Assembly: GCF_020832205.1 (NCBI RefSeq)
Contig: NZ_JAFIFD010000030.1
Span: 1 to 64,000 of the forward strand
Direction: 5' to 3'
Length of the DNA stretch: 64,000 nt
From: Exiguobacterium sp.
GTDB taxonomy: Bacteria; Bacillota; Bacilli; Exiguobacteriales; Exiguobacteriaceae
The translations under genes and the position numbers were made by a program. Positions 17,604 through 25,189 of this stretch are shown here, one piece after another; positions within the stretch are counted from its first letter, which is position 1, and each line of letters begins with the position of its first letter. The notes under the pieces are model-generated. The model had not been told where the DNA came from. It did not search any database and worked only from the letters and a program-made list of their open reading frames with translations.

Positions 17604-18848
17604 TCAAAACGTCGTAAACGGCTTTTGACCACCCACTTCATAGAGCGTTTCTCCCGCCATCTCGTTCACGATAATCGCGTTTCGATACACGGCCATGCCG
17701 AGGTTCGTCGCGGCCGGTCCATGGGAATGTTCGAGATTCGTATGGGTGAACAACTTTCCACTTAACTCTTCTTCCATGCGCACCTCGTATGTCTCACCTA
17801 CACGCCATTCACGCTCAGCTTCCCAGACGATCGGCAGTCGATCAATCCAAGACGGAAGAACCGGACGATATCCCGTCGCAACGACGACGAGGTCGTACGT
17901 TCGTTCAACCTCTTCTCCCGTGTACATTTTTTTACCTGTCAACTGATGGGTCAACCAATCGTATGTGATGGATTCGACTTCAACTTGTGTGAGTAACTCC
18001 GCTTTCGTTGAGTCACGTTCTGCGGTTCGGTGATACAACGTCTCGTAAATCGCTGTCATCGTCTCCGGATTGACACCATGACGAAAGCGTTCGAACGAGC
18101 GTATCAACTCTTTTCGTGACGTGTACGATAAGCTGTGAAAGTACTTCACGTAGTCGACACTAAAGATTTCATCCCCTAACTTGCCTGCCTCCAGTGTCTC
18201 GAAATGGTCTGATCGTGTGATCCAGTCGACACGTTGCTCATCTGTCGCGTCACGAAGCAAATCTAGGAACACTTCCGCCGCGCTTTGCCCGCTGCCGACG
18301 ACGGCAACACGATATCGGTCTTTCAATACATCTCGATACGTCATGTATTCGCTCGTATGGATCACTTGTTCAAATCCGGCTGGAACGAACGGCGCCATCC
18401 CCGTCCCGAGCACAAGGTGTTTAGCACGAAGTTGCTTCGTCTGTCCTGCCGACTCGACTGTCACGAGAAAACCTTCAGCTTCGAGAGTCACGTCTGACAC
18501 CTCGTGACCAAACTCAATCGTCGACAAGCGTTCGGAAACCCATCTGAGATAACGATTGTATTCCGTACGAGGAATCGTGTTTCGCTCTTGAGTGATGAAC
18601 GTCTGCAGTCGCCCCGTCTTATTCAAGTAATTTAAAAAGCTTGCCTCATTCGTCGGGTCAGCGAGCGTGACGAGGTCTTGCAAATAATGTGTTTGCATCG
18701 TCATGCCTTCGATAAGCATCCCTTCGTGCCACATCATCTCGGTACGTTTCTCAAAACAAATCCCTCGTAACGTCGTCTTTTCCGCTAGCGCCATCAATCC
18801 CAGATTGTATGGCCCACAACCGACGGCGACAAAATCCACTCGTTCCAT
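17604..18848 (-). CDS. Lysine N6-/ornithine N5-monooxygenase family protein (siderophore type)
   Basis: 414 aa flavin-dependent N-hydroxylase of the IucD/PvdA family. Visible are the FAD-binding GCGPYNLGL (near residue 11), the substrate-region MTMQTHYLQDLVTLADP (near 50), the NADPH-binding VVGSGQSAAE (near 165) and the family C-terminal ATGYRP (near 330) followed by TNLEHSHGPAATNLG. Known members hydroxylate lysine or ornithine as the first step of hydroxamate siderophores. No siderophore synthetase, acyltransferase, export gene or Fur box is near, so the product is unclear. The start is ATG 18848; GTG at 18857 is equally possible. Nothing else appears to be co-transcribed. Confidence 0.85.
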   Translation of the reverse strand: MERVDFVAVGCGPYNLGLMALAEKTTLRGICFEKRTEMMWHEGMLIEGMTMQTHYLQDLVTLADPTNEASFLNYLNKTGRLQTFITQERNTIPRTEYNRYLRWVSERLSTIEFGHEVSDVTLEAEGFLVTVESAGQTKQLRAKHLVLGTGMAPFVPAGFEQVIHTSEYMTYRDVLKDRYRVAVVGSGQSAAEVFLDLLRDATDEQRVDWITRSDHFETLEAGKLGDEIFSVDYVKYFHSLSYTSRKELIRSFERFRHGVNPETMTAIYETLYHRTAERDSTKAELLTQVEVESITYDWLTHQLTGKKMYTGEEVERTYDLVVVATGYRPVLPSWIDRLPIVWEAEREWRVGETYEVRMEEELSGKLFTHTNLEHSHGPAATNLGMAVYRNAIIVNEMAGETLYEVGGQKPFTTF

Positions 18849-18906
18849 TTGCCTCACCCCGTCCCTTTATTCCCGTTCACTATACCGATAAAACGTCAAC
18901 AGACCC

Positions 18907-20091
18907 TCACTGCTGAGAGTCTGATGTGACGGTCACTTCGAACTGGCTCATAAACCGGTCGATGCGACGAATCGCTTCTTGTAACTGTTCGATCGACGTC
19001 GCGTAACTGGCGCGGACGAACCCTTCCCCGCTCGCTCCAAACGCGTTGCCCGGGACGACGGCGACCCGTTCCTCGAGCAAGAGCCGCTCAGCGAACTCTT
19101 CACTCGATAGGCCCGTATGACGAATCGACGGGAACGCATAAAAAGCTCCCCCTGGGACGTGGGTCGGCAGTCCGGCATCATTGAGCGCTTGAATGAAGTA
19201 GTTTCGGCGCTGGCGATAGCTCTTCACCATCTTCGGGACGTGTTGGTCTCGGGTCCGGAGCGCCTCGAGACCGCCGAACTGGACGAGCGTCGGAGCGCAC
19301 ATCATGCCGTATTGATGAACTTTGAGCATCTCGCGCGTCACGACTTCCGGTGCGCACGTGAAGCCAAGCCGCCATCCCGTCATCGCGAACGCCTTCGAGA
19401 AGCCGTTGACGACGATCGTCCGGTCGCGCATATCATGAAGCGTCGCAAAGCTCGTGAACGGTTCATCGTACGATAGTTCCGCATAAATCTCGTCACTGAC
19501 GACCCAAAGGTCATGCTTCGTCGCGAGCTCTGCGATTTGACCGAGTTCTTCCCCGGTCATCGTCGCGCCAGTCGGGTTTGACGGGAAACAGAGCAAGATG
19601 GCTTTCGTCCGTTCCGTGATCGCCGCCTCGACGTCGTCACGGTTTAAACGGAAGCCGGTCTCGGGACGACAGGCGACGGAGACGACTGTTCCGCCCGCCA
19701 GTTCGATGAGCGGACCGTACGAGACGAATGCCGGCTCGACGACGATGACTTCATCCCCTGGGTTCAATAAAGCCCGGAAGGCGATATCGAGCGCTTGAGA
19801 CGCCCCTGTCGTGACGATCAACTCGGTGCCCGCGTCGTAACCGACGTCGAACCGTTCTTTCATATAGCTGGCAATCTCTTCTCTCAATTCCAGCAGTCCG
19901 GCGTTGGCGCTGTACGCGGTATAACCTTGTTCAAGCGCCGCGTAACTCGCCTCACGCACGTTCCAAGGCGTGATGAAGTCAGGCTCCCCCACCCCGAGGG
20001 AGACGACGTTTTCCATCGTTTGCGCCAAATCAAAGAAGCGGCGAATGCCGGACGGCTTCATCGAGACGACTTGATTTGATAGCGACTTCAT
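18907..20091 (-). CDS. alaT: Alanine transaminase AlaT (YugH), class I aminotransferase
   Basis: 394 aa PLP-dependent aminotransferase of the aspartate fold. The PLP lysine lies in NGFSKAFAMTGWRLG (Lys near residue 234), with SNPTGATMT near 171 and the phosphate-binding Arg in GEGFVRASYA near the C-terminus. The neighbouring Lrp-type gene and the order match B. subtilis alaR-alaT (yugG-yugH), where AlaT makes alanine from pyruvate; I transfer the function on that basis. The ATG overlaps the alaR stop by 4 nt (ATGA), so the two are translationally coupled. Last gene of a five-gene minus-strand operon. Confidence 0.88.
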   Translation of the reverse strand: MKSLSNQVVSMKPSGIRRFFDLAQTMENVVSLGVGEPDFITPWNVREASYAALEQGYTAYSANAGLLELREEIASYMKERFDVGYDAGTELIVTTGASQALDIAFRALLNPGDEVIVVEPAFVSYGPLIELAGGTVVSVACRPETGFRLNRDDVEAAITERTKAILLCFPSNPTGATMTGEELGQIAELATKHDLWVVSDEIYAELSYDEPFTSFATLHDMRDRTIVVNGFSKAFAMTGWRLGFTCAPEVVTREMLKVHQYGMMCAPTLVQFGGLEALRTRDQHVPKMVKSYRQRRNYFIQALNDAGLPTHVPGGAFYAFPSIRHTGLSSEEFAERLLLEERVAVVPGNAFGASGEGFVRASYATSIEQLQEAIRRIDRFMSQFEVTVTSDSQQ

Positions 20092-20582
20092 GGCGTGATG
20101 TTCAACCGTTTATCTTCGACGTGCGGGGTGAACAAGATGCCGTCATGTTTATACGTCTTCAACTTGAAGTGTGTCGTCGTCGAGACGACCGAGTCGAGCG
20201 GCGACAGTTTGTCGGACACGAACGAGGCGACGTCTTGAAGCGAGTTCGCCCGGATGACGACTTGCAGGTCGTAAGCGCCTGACATCAAGTAGAGTGCCGT
20301 CACTTCCGGGAAGCGATAAATCCGCTCGGCTACTTCATCGAATCCGCGTCCGCGTTTCGGCGTCACTTTGACATCGATGAACGCCGTGACGTCGTGCCGA
20401 TTGATTTTTTGCCAGTTCACCATGGCCCGGAACCCGAGTAAGATGCCGTCCTGTTTGAACTTCTCAAGCATCGCCTCGACTGTCGCGACGTCGGTCGCGA
20501 GCATCTCTGCGAGGATCTTCGTCTCGAGATACCCTTTTTCTTCAAGCAACTCTAACAGTTCTAGTTCTTTTGATGTATACAT
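20088..20582 (-). CDS. alaR: Lrp/AsnC-family regulator AlaR (YugG)
   Basis: 164 aa. N-terminal winged helix-turn-helix (LLEEKGYLETKILAEML...VEAMLEKFKQDGIL, about residues 10-45) followed by a RAM/ligand-binding beta-alpha-beta-beta-alpha-beta domain (TAFIDVKVTP to the C-terminus). In B. subtilis AlaR activates alaT in response to alanine; the same tight gene pair is present here. The RBS AAGGAG is eight bases before ATG, and only 3 nt separate it from the preceding glycosyltransferase stop. Confidence 0.88.
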   Translation of the reverse strand: MYTSKELELLELLEEKGYLETKILAEMLATDVATVEAMLEKFKQDGILLGFRAMVNWQKINRHDVTAFIDVKVTPKRGRGFDEVAERIYRFPEVTALYLMSGAYDLQVVIRANSLQDVASFVSDKLSPLDSVVSTTTHFKLKTYKHDGILFTPHVEDKRLNITP

Positions 20583-20585
20583 GAT

Positions 20586-21386
20586 TTATTCTCCTTCCGT
20601 TCTACCGGGGAATGCCCCTGTGAACGTTCTTTCTGTCCGTCTCACATAGTCCCGCCGCTCGGACTGGACGATGTGAAAGTTTTTCATCTCCATGTCGGTG
20701 AGCCCGTGCTTTTGACAGAAACGATCAAAGTAGCGGCGGCGCGTCTCATCTTGTTTCGCCGACAAGTTGTCCGAGCCGTTAAACGCATACAACACGGTCG
20801 CCCGTGCCGGATGAACGATCGTGCCGTGCTCACTCACCCGCAAAATGAAGTCCCAGTCCCAGTAGTTGTACACCGACTCATCGAACGGACCGATTTGATC
20901 GTGGATCCGTTTGCGGTATAACGTGCCGGACGGGATATATGTCGAGTCCTGCCGGAGACGCTCGAGATCGAGGTCGTAGGCGAACGCCTCCCAATCGGTG
21001 ACGACACGGCGGCCGTCTTTCCATTCGAAGCGAAACAGTTCGGCATCGGTAAAGACGAGGTCGGCCGTCTCTAAGTCTTGAAGTGCCTGCTCGATATGCG
21101 TCGGCATGAGCAGGTCATCATCGTCGAGCAACAAAATATAGTCACCTTTCGCCTCGTTCACGCCACGGTTTCGCGCCTTGACGTGATGGTTCTCTCCGAG
21201 TTCGACCAACCGAATCGACAAGCGATTCAAAAAAGGCGCCAAAAGATGTTGTTTTGGCGGCCCGTCATTATTGATTACGACGACTTCGAACTGCTGGAAC
21301 GTCTGAACGACGAGACTTTCGAGCAGTTCGGTCAGTTCCGTCTCCCGTGAATAGACCGGGATGACGATTGATACGAGCGGGTTCAT
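20586..21386 (-). CDS. Family 2 glycosyltransferase
   Basis: 266 aa, GT-A fold. The N-terminal SIVIPVYSRETELTELL strand-loop and the metal/nucleotide-binding acidic run LLLDDDDLL (near residue 93) are typical of GT2; YWDWDFILRV near residue 180 matches the ED/WD acceptor-site motif. Probably transfers a sugar from a nucleotide sugar to a cell-surface polymer or lipid; acceptor unknown. No membrane helix. It is an unexpected member of this otherwise regulatory/metabolic operon: its ATG overlaps the upstream Nfu-N gene by 4 nt and its stop is followed 3 nt later by alaR. Confidence 0.85.
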   Translation of the reverse strand: MNPLVSIVIPVYSRETELTELLESLVVQTFQQFEVVVINNDGPPKQHLLAPFLNRLSIRLVELGENHHVKARNRGVNEAKGDYILLLDDDDLLMPTHIEQALQDLETADLVFTDAELFRFEWKDGRRVVTDWEAFAYDLDLERLRQDSTYIPSGTLYRKRIHDQIGPFDESVYNYWDWDFILRVSEHGTIVHPARATVLYAFNGSDNLSAKQDETRRRYFDRFCQKHGLTDMEMKNFHIVQSERRDYVRRTERTFTGAFPGRTEGE

Positions 21387-21631
21387 CCGCGGTAAGCAGT
21401 TTCGACGTGCGGCAAAATCGTTTCCCAGCTGACGCCGTTCTCTTTTGATACGGTGACGAAATCACCATACGCGAAGACGCTCTCGACGCCTTCGATTTCG
21501 ACGAGTTTCGCGAGGAGCGGTTGGTCTGTCGCCTCGCCCGCTTTCACGCTTTGGCTTTTTGCTCCAAAGACGTTTTCCGGAAGTGTGATTTTCATTGCGT
21601 TTGGATTAGGTGTTGGATCGATTCGTAACAT
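21383..21631 (-). CDS. Stand-alone Nfu/NifU N-terminal domain protein
   Basis: 82 aa, consisting only of the Nfu_N domain (starts MLRIDPTPNPNAMKI, with the diagnostic TPNPNAMK; then VFGAKSQSVKAG and LAKLVEIEGVESVFAYGDFVTVSK). In larger Nfu proteins this domain precedes the CxxC cluster-binding domain, but here no cysteine is present. A separate protein carrying only the CxxC domain is encoded at 49907-50134, so the two might cooperate; that is inference. It overlaps the glycosyltransferase start by 4 nt. Confidence 0.8.
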   Translation of the reverse strand: MLRIDPTPNPNAMKITLPENVFGAKSQSVKAGEATDQPLLAKLVEIEGVESVFAYGDFVTVSKENGVSWETILPHVETAYRG

Positions 21632-21643
21632 GTAAGTTCCCCC

Positions 21644-21877
21644 TTATAGTTGACAAGATTGTGAAGACGCGAGTAATCGGATCGCCATGGCGCGCGTCTC
21701 AGACGGAGGCGGGCATTCGCCGAACGCTTCCGTCAACACGTGTCGGATGCGTGCGTCTAATTCGCCTGCTGTGTCGAGTTGCGTGAGCGCCACCGCGATG
21801 TCATCAAACTCTGGTCCATACGACCCGACCCCGTAACCGAGTGGGTCCCATGCTAATAATAAGTCTTCTGCTCTCAT
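21644..21877 (-). CDS. DUF1871 family protein (YugE-like)
   Basis: 77 aa, acidic, no signal or membrane segment. Features W10-D-P-L-G (LLLAWDPLGYG), EFDDIAVALTQ and a C-terminal helix with TRAMAIRLL match the DUF1871/YugE family, whose B. subtilis member is also encoded in the yug region near alaR. Function unknown. First gene of the operon yugE-nfuN-GT2-alaR-alaT; RBS AGAAGGG before ATG. The C-terminus SSQSCQL is poorly conserved in the family. Confidence 0.65.
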   Translation of the reverse strand: MRAEDLLLAWDPLGYGVGSYGPEFDDIAVALTQLDTAGELDARIRHVLTEAFGECPPPSETRAMAIRLLASSQSCQL

Positions 21878-22037
21878 TTGTTAAACCCTTCTTTTTAAGC
21901 TGATATCAAACCTTACTCCCTCAATCTACCTCACTTTCACTCTCGATGCTAGCACCCGCTCCGATTTCCCTCTTTTCAAAAGTTCGGCATTTCTATATAT
22001 AGTATGTGAAGATAAGCGAGAAAATGGAATGGATTCA

Positions 22038-22053
22038 TGTGAAAATAATCACA
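22038..22053. promoter_or_regulatory. FNR/Rex-like palindrome
   Basis: TGTGA-AAATAA-TCACA, a perfect match to the Bacillus FNR box spacing (TGTGA-N6-TCACA), flanked by A/T to give ATGTGA/TCACAT. It is about 330 bp upstream of nrdE and 160 bp upstream of yugE. Confidence 0.4.
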
Positions 22054-22274
22054 TATACCTTTTCTTATCCCTTTTTCCTCAATTGACCGCTTACATAAAA
22101 ATCTGGACCTTCCTCCGATCGATGACGCATAAATTTTTTTCTATCTCAAATCCCATCTCAAATCGGATGACAGCGCCATTTTACGGTGAAAGCAATATAT
22201 GGGGCAACAGTTTGGCGAATGTCAAGCATTGCAAAACTAAATATAGGTGATTTATGATTAAAAAGACAAAAAAA

Positions 22275-22323
22275 CGTCAATATATAGTTAAAAGCAAAAA
22301 CGACGCTTCGCTATATATTGACG
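22275..22323 (+). promoter_or_regulatory. Paired NrdR boxes and nrd -35
   Basis: CAATATATAG (22278-22287) and CTATATATTG (22311-22320) are inverted copies within 13-bp perfect arms CGTCAATATATAG/CTATATATTGACG, centres 33 bp apart (about three helical turns), the usual arrangement for the ATP/dATP-sensing repressor NrdR. The second box overlaps TTGACG (22318-22323), a likely -35, so binding should block RNA polymerase. Confidence 0.75.
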
Positions 22324-22385
22324 GTATGCAGGGTATTACGAGTTATACCTTTATAATATCTACATCTTAAGAAGGAGTGATCATT

Positions 22386-24653
22386 TTGACATCCCCTATC
22401 CACCACGAGACGATGTTGCCTGTGACACCAACGCTCACAGACGTCTCGACCTTGATCCAATCCATCACACAACGCTACCCACAACTCAGTGTGGAACGAT
22501 ATGAAGAACGCTTGGTCCGGGCGCTCGAATCTAAAACGCTGACACAAGATGTAGTATATGACCTCATGACGATGCACGCCCTCGATATGCTGAAAGCCGA
22601 GGAGCCGGACTGGACGTTCGTGGCGACCGAGATGTACTTGAACCGCCTCTATCTCGAAGCGGCACGCAACCGCGGCTACGATGCGTCGATGCGTTATGGT
22701 GCGCTCTATCCGATGATCGAGACGCTCACGAAGAAAGGCATCTTCACGTCAGCCTTGATCGACACGTATTCAAAAGAAGACGTCGACTACTTAGAGACGT
22801 TGATCGATCCGTCACGCGACCGCTTGTTCACATACATCGGGCTCCGGACGTTGTCGGACCGTTATCTCGGACGTGACCACGTCAAAAACTTGTACGAGCT
22901 CCCGCAAGAGCGGTTCATGGTCATTGCCATGACGCTCATGCAAAAAGAAAACCCGACGCAGCGTGTCAAGCTCGTCGAAGAAGCCTACTGGGCGCTCTCT
23001 AACCTATATATGACGGTCGCGACGCCGACGTTGTCAAACGCCGGCAAGTCTTACGGTCAACTCAGCTCGTGCTTTATCGACACGGTCGACGATTCGCTCC
23101 GCGGAATCTATGACTCGAACACGGACGTCGCCACCCTTTCAAAAGGCGGCGGCGGGATCGGCGTCTATCTCGGCAAGATCCGCTCGCGCGGCAGTGACAT
23201 TAAAGGATTCAAAGGCGTCTCAAGCGGCGCGTTGCCTTGGATGAAGCAATTGAACAACACGGCTGTGTCAGTCGACCAGCTCGGCATGCGCCAAGGCTCG
23301 ATCGCCGTCTATTTGGACATTTGGCATAAAGACATTTTCGAGTTCCTCGATGCGAAACTCAACAACGGCGATGAGCGCCTCCGGACCCATGACTTGTTCA
23401 CGGGCGTCTGTTTGCCGGACTTGTTCATGCGTACCGTAGAAGCACGCGGCGACTGGCATCTGTTCGACCCGCATGAAGTTCGGACGGTCATGGGCTTTAG
23501 CCTCGAAGACTTCTACGATGAGACAGAGAACGGCGGTTCATTCACCGAGAAATATATGGCTTGCGTCAACACGCCGGAACTGTCGCGTGTGACTGTCCCA
23601 GCCATCGACCTCGTCAAACGATACATGCGCTCACAACTCGAAACGGGCACTCCGTACATGTTCTTCCGGGACGCCGTCAACCGCGCCAACCCAAATAAAC
23701 ATGCCGGCATGATCTACAGCTCGAACCTTTGTTCAGAGATCGCTCAAAACATGTCTCCGACGGTCATCGATGAAGAGTATACCGCAGACGGGAAAATCGT
23801 CATCACGAAGACACCGGGTGACTTCGTCGTCTGTAACTTGAGCTCGATCGCCTTGGCCCGGGCTGTCAAGTCGGACGTCCTTGAACGACTCATCCCGATT
23901 CAAATGCGCATGCTCGATAACGTCATCGACTTGAACACGATCGAAGTGCCGCAAGCGATGATCACGAACCAAAAATATCGGGCCGTCGGTCTCGGTACGT
24001 TCGGCTGGCATCACCTGCTCGCACTCGAAGGCATCCGCTGGGAATCGGTCGACGCCGTCCAATATGCGGAGAAGCTGTATGAGAAAATCGCTTATCTCAC
24101 GATTCAAGCGTCGATGGAACTCGCCAAAGAAAAAGGTGCGTTCGGTGTGTTCGAAGGCTCCGAATGGCACACAGGCGAATATTTCAAGCGTCGCAACTAT
24201 CGTTCGCACGATGAGCTCGACTGGGACGGCCTCGCGGCTGAAGTTCACCAAAACGGTGTTCGTAACGCCTACATGATGGCAGTCGCCCCGAACTCGTCGA
24301 CAGCGATCATTGCCGGTAGCACCGCTTCGATCGACCCGATCTACAAGAAAGTATATTCAGAAGAGAAGAAAAACTATAAGATTCCGGTCACGGTTCCTGA
24401 CCTCAACCCGGAAACGAACTGGTTCTATAAATCAGCGTTTGAAGTCGACCAACTCTGGAGCATCCGTCAAAATGCGGCGCGCCAACGTCACATCGACCAA
24501 GCAATCAGTTTCAACTTGTACGTCAAAAATGACGTCAAGGCGACTGAAATGTTGGCGATGCACCTCGAGGCGTGGTCGCTCGGTATGAAATCAATCTACT
24601 ACACGCGTTCAACGACCGTCGAAGTCGACGAGTGTGAATCTTGCGCTTCTTAA
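22386..24653 (+). CDS. nrdE: Ribonucleoside-diphosphate reductase, alpha subunit
   Basis: 755 aa class I RNR large subunit; reduces NDPs to dNDPs. The catalytic set is complete: C229 (LSSCF) and C483 (VVCNLSS) as the redox pair, C449 with N447 and E451 in NLCSE as the thiyl-radical site, and a C-terminal CESC that re-reduces the active site. The N-terminus lacks an obvious complete ATP-cone. The TTG start at 22386 is nine bases after GAAGGAG; a GTG at 22377 abuts the RBS and cannot be used. First gene of nrdE-flavodoxin-nrdF, controlled by paired NrdR boxes. Confidence 0.93.
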   Translation: MTSPIHHETMLPVTPTLTDVSTLIQSITQRYPQLSVERYEERLVRALESKTLTQDVVYDLMTMHALDMLKAEEPDWTFVATEMYLNRLYLEAARNRGYDASMRYGALYPMIETLTKKGIFTSALIDTYSKEDVDYLETLIDPSRDRLFTYIGLRTLSDRYLGRDHVKNLYELPQERFMVIAMTLMQKENPTQRVKLVEEAYWALSNLYMTVATPTLSNAGKSYGQLSSCFIDTVDDSLRGIYDSNTDVATLSKGGGGIGVYLGKIRSRGSDIKGFKGVSSGALPWMKQLNNTAVSVDQLGMRQGSIAVYLDIWHKDIFEFLDAKLNNGDERLRTHDLFTGVCLPDLFMRTVEARGDWHLFDPHEVRTVMGFSLEDFYDETENGGSFTEKYMACVNTPELSRVTVPAIDLVKRYMRSQLETGTPYMFFRDAVNRANPNKHAGMIYSSNLCSEIAQNMSPTVIDEEYTADGKIVITKTPGDFVVCNLSSIALARAVKSDVLERLIPIQMRMLDNVIDLNTIEVPQAMITNQKYRAVGLGTFGWHHLLALEGIRWESVDAVQYAEKLYEKIAYLTIQASMELAKEKGAFGVFEGSEWHTGEYFKRRNYRSHDELDWDGLAAEVHQNGVRNAYMMAVAPNSSTAIIAGSTASIDPIYKKVYSEEKKNYKIPVTVPDLNPETNWFYKSAFEVDQLWSIRQNAARQRHIDQAISFNLYVKNDVKATEMLAMHLEAWSLGMKSIYYTRSTTVEVDECESCAS

Positions 24654-24682
24654 GTTGAGTGAAAAGAAAGGTGGGACCGACC

Positions 24683-25189
24683 ATGAACATCGCAATCGTC
24701 TATAGTTCAATGAGCGGAAATACGGAAGAAGTCGCCTCGCTCGTCGAGGCGACCCATCTCGAACGCGGCGACCGGGTCGTCACGTTTGAGGCCGACCGAA
24801 TCGGGCATCGGGAAGCGATGTCTCTCGCGACGTATGACCTCGTCTACTTCGGGTCATACACGTGGGCCGACGGGGTGCTCCCTGATGAGATGAAAGATAC
24901 GTTCCGTCTCGTTTTAAAAGAACTGTCCGTACCGATTCGACAAGCGGCCGTGTTCGGCACCGGCGACAAAATGTTCGTCCACTTCTGCCGAGCCGTCGAC
25001 GAGATGGCGTACCACCTTTCGAAATATGGAATCCCCCTCGTCGGCGAACTGTTGAAAATCGAACAGTCGCCGCGCAACCAGCCGTACAACGTCCGCCACT
25101 GGACGGAGCGGTTGGCACGAAACGCCGAAGAAGGAGTATACGCTTATGACCATTCAAAAGATCAAACTTCTGTCGCCCAAACATCCTAA
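24683..25189 (+). CDS. Flavodoxin in the NrdI position
   Basis: 168 aa flavodoxin-like electron carrier. The FMN phosphate loop is SSMSGNTEEVA (residues 8-18); GSYTWADG (about 57-64) and FGTGDKMF are the isoalloxazine-contact loops. It is a true flavodoxin in length and loop pattern, not the short NrdI protein that usually sits between nrdE and nrdF; by context it may supply electrons or an oxidant for assembling the NrdF cofactor (inference). ATG 24683 has AAGGTGG eight bases upstream. Its last 44 nt overlap the beginning of nrdF in a different frame, so its tail (YAYDHSKDQ...) may be a by-product of that overlap. Confidence 0.85.
   Translation: MNIAIVYSSMSGNTEEVASLVEATHLERGDRVVTFEADRIGHREAMSLATYDLVYFGSYTWADGVLPDEMKDTFRLVLKELSVPIRQAAVFGTGDKMFVHFCRAVDEMAYHLSKYGIPLVGELLKIEQSPRNQPYNVRHWTERLARNAEEGVYAYDHSKDQTSVAQTS

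Larger units (their letters stand above)
21878..22385. promoter_or_regulatory. 508-bp divergent control region, yugE operon / nrd operon
   Basis: AT-rich, no convincing gene (a 73-codon plus-strand frame inside it has no RBS and no family features). Contents: a TATATA-type -10 for the yugE operon near 21993-22002; a palindrome TGTGA-N6-TCACA at 22038-22053; a short tandem repeat of ATCTCAAATC (22143-22164); an NrdR-like CAATATAT near 22193; and the paired NrdR boxes at 22275-22323. Confidence 0.6.

Noticed and set aside
15926-18848. Gfo/Idh/MocA gene, yugI and the N-hydroxylase considered as one biosynthetic cluster
   Set aside because: yugI has its own start and terminator, which separate the neighbours, and no other biosynthetic enzyme is present.
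22029-22250. Possible 73-codon gene in the yugE/nrdE gap
   Set aside because: No RBS, AT-rich composition, no recognisable domain, and it overlaps candidate operators.
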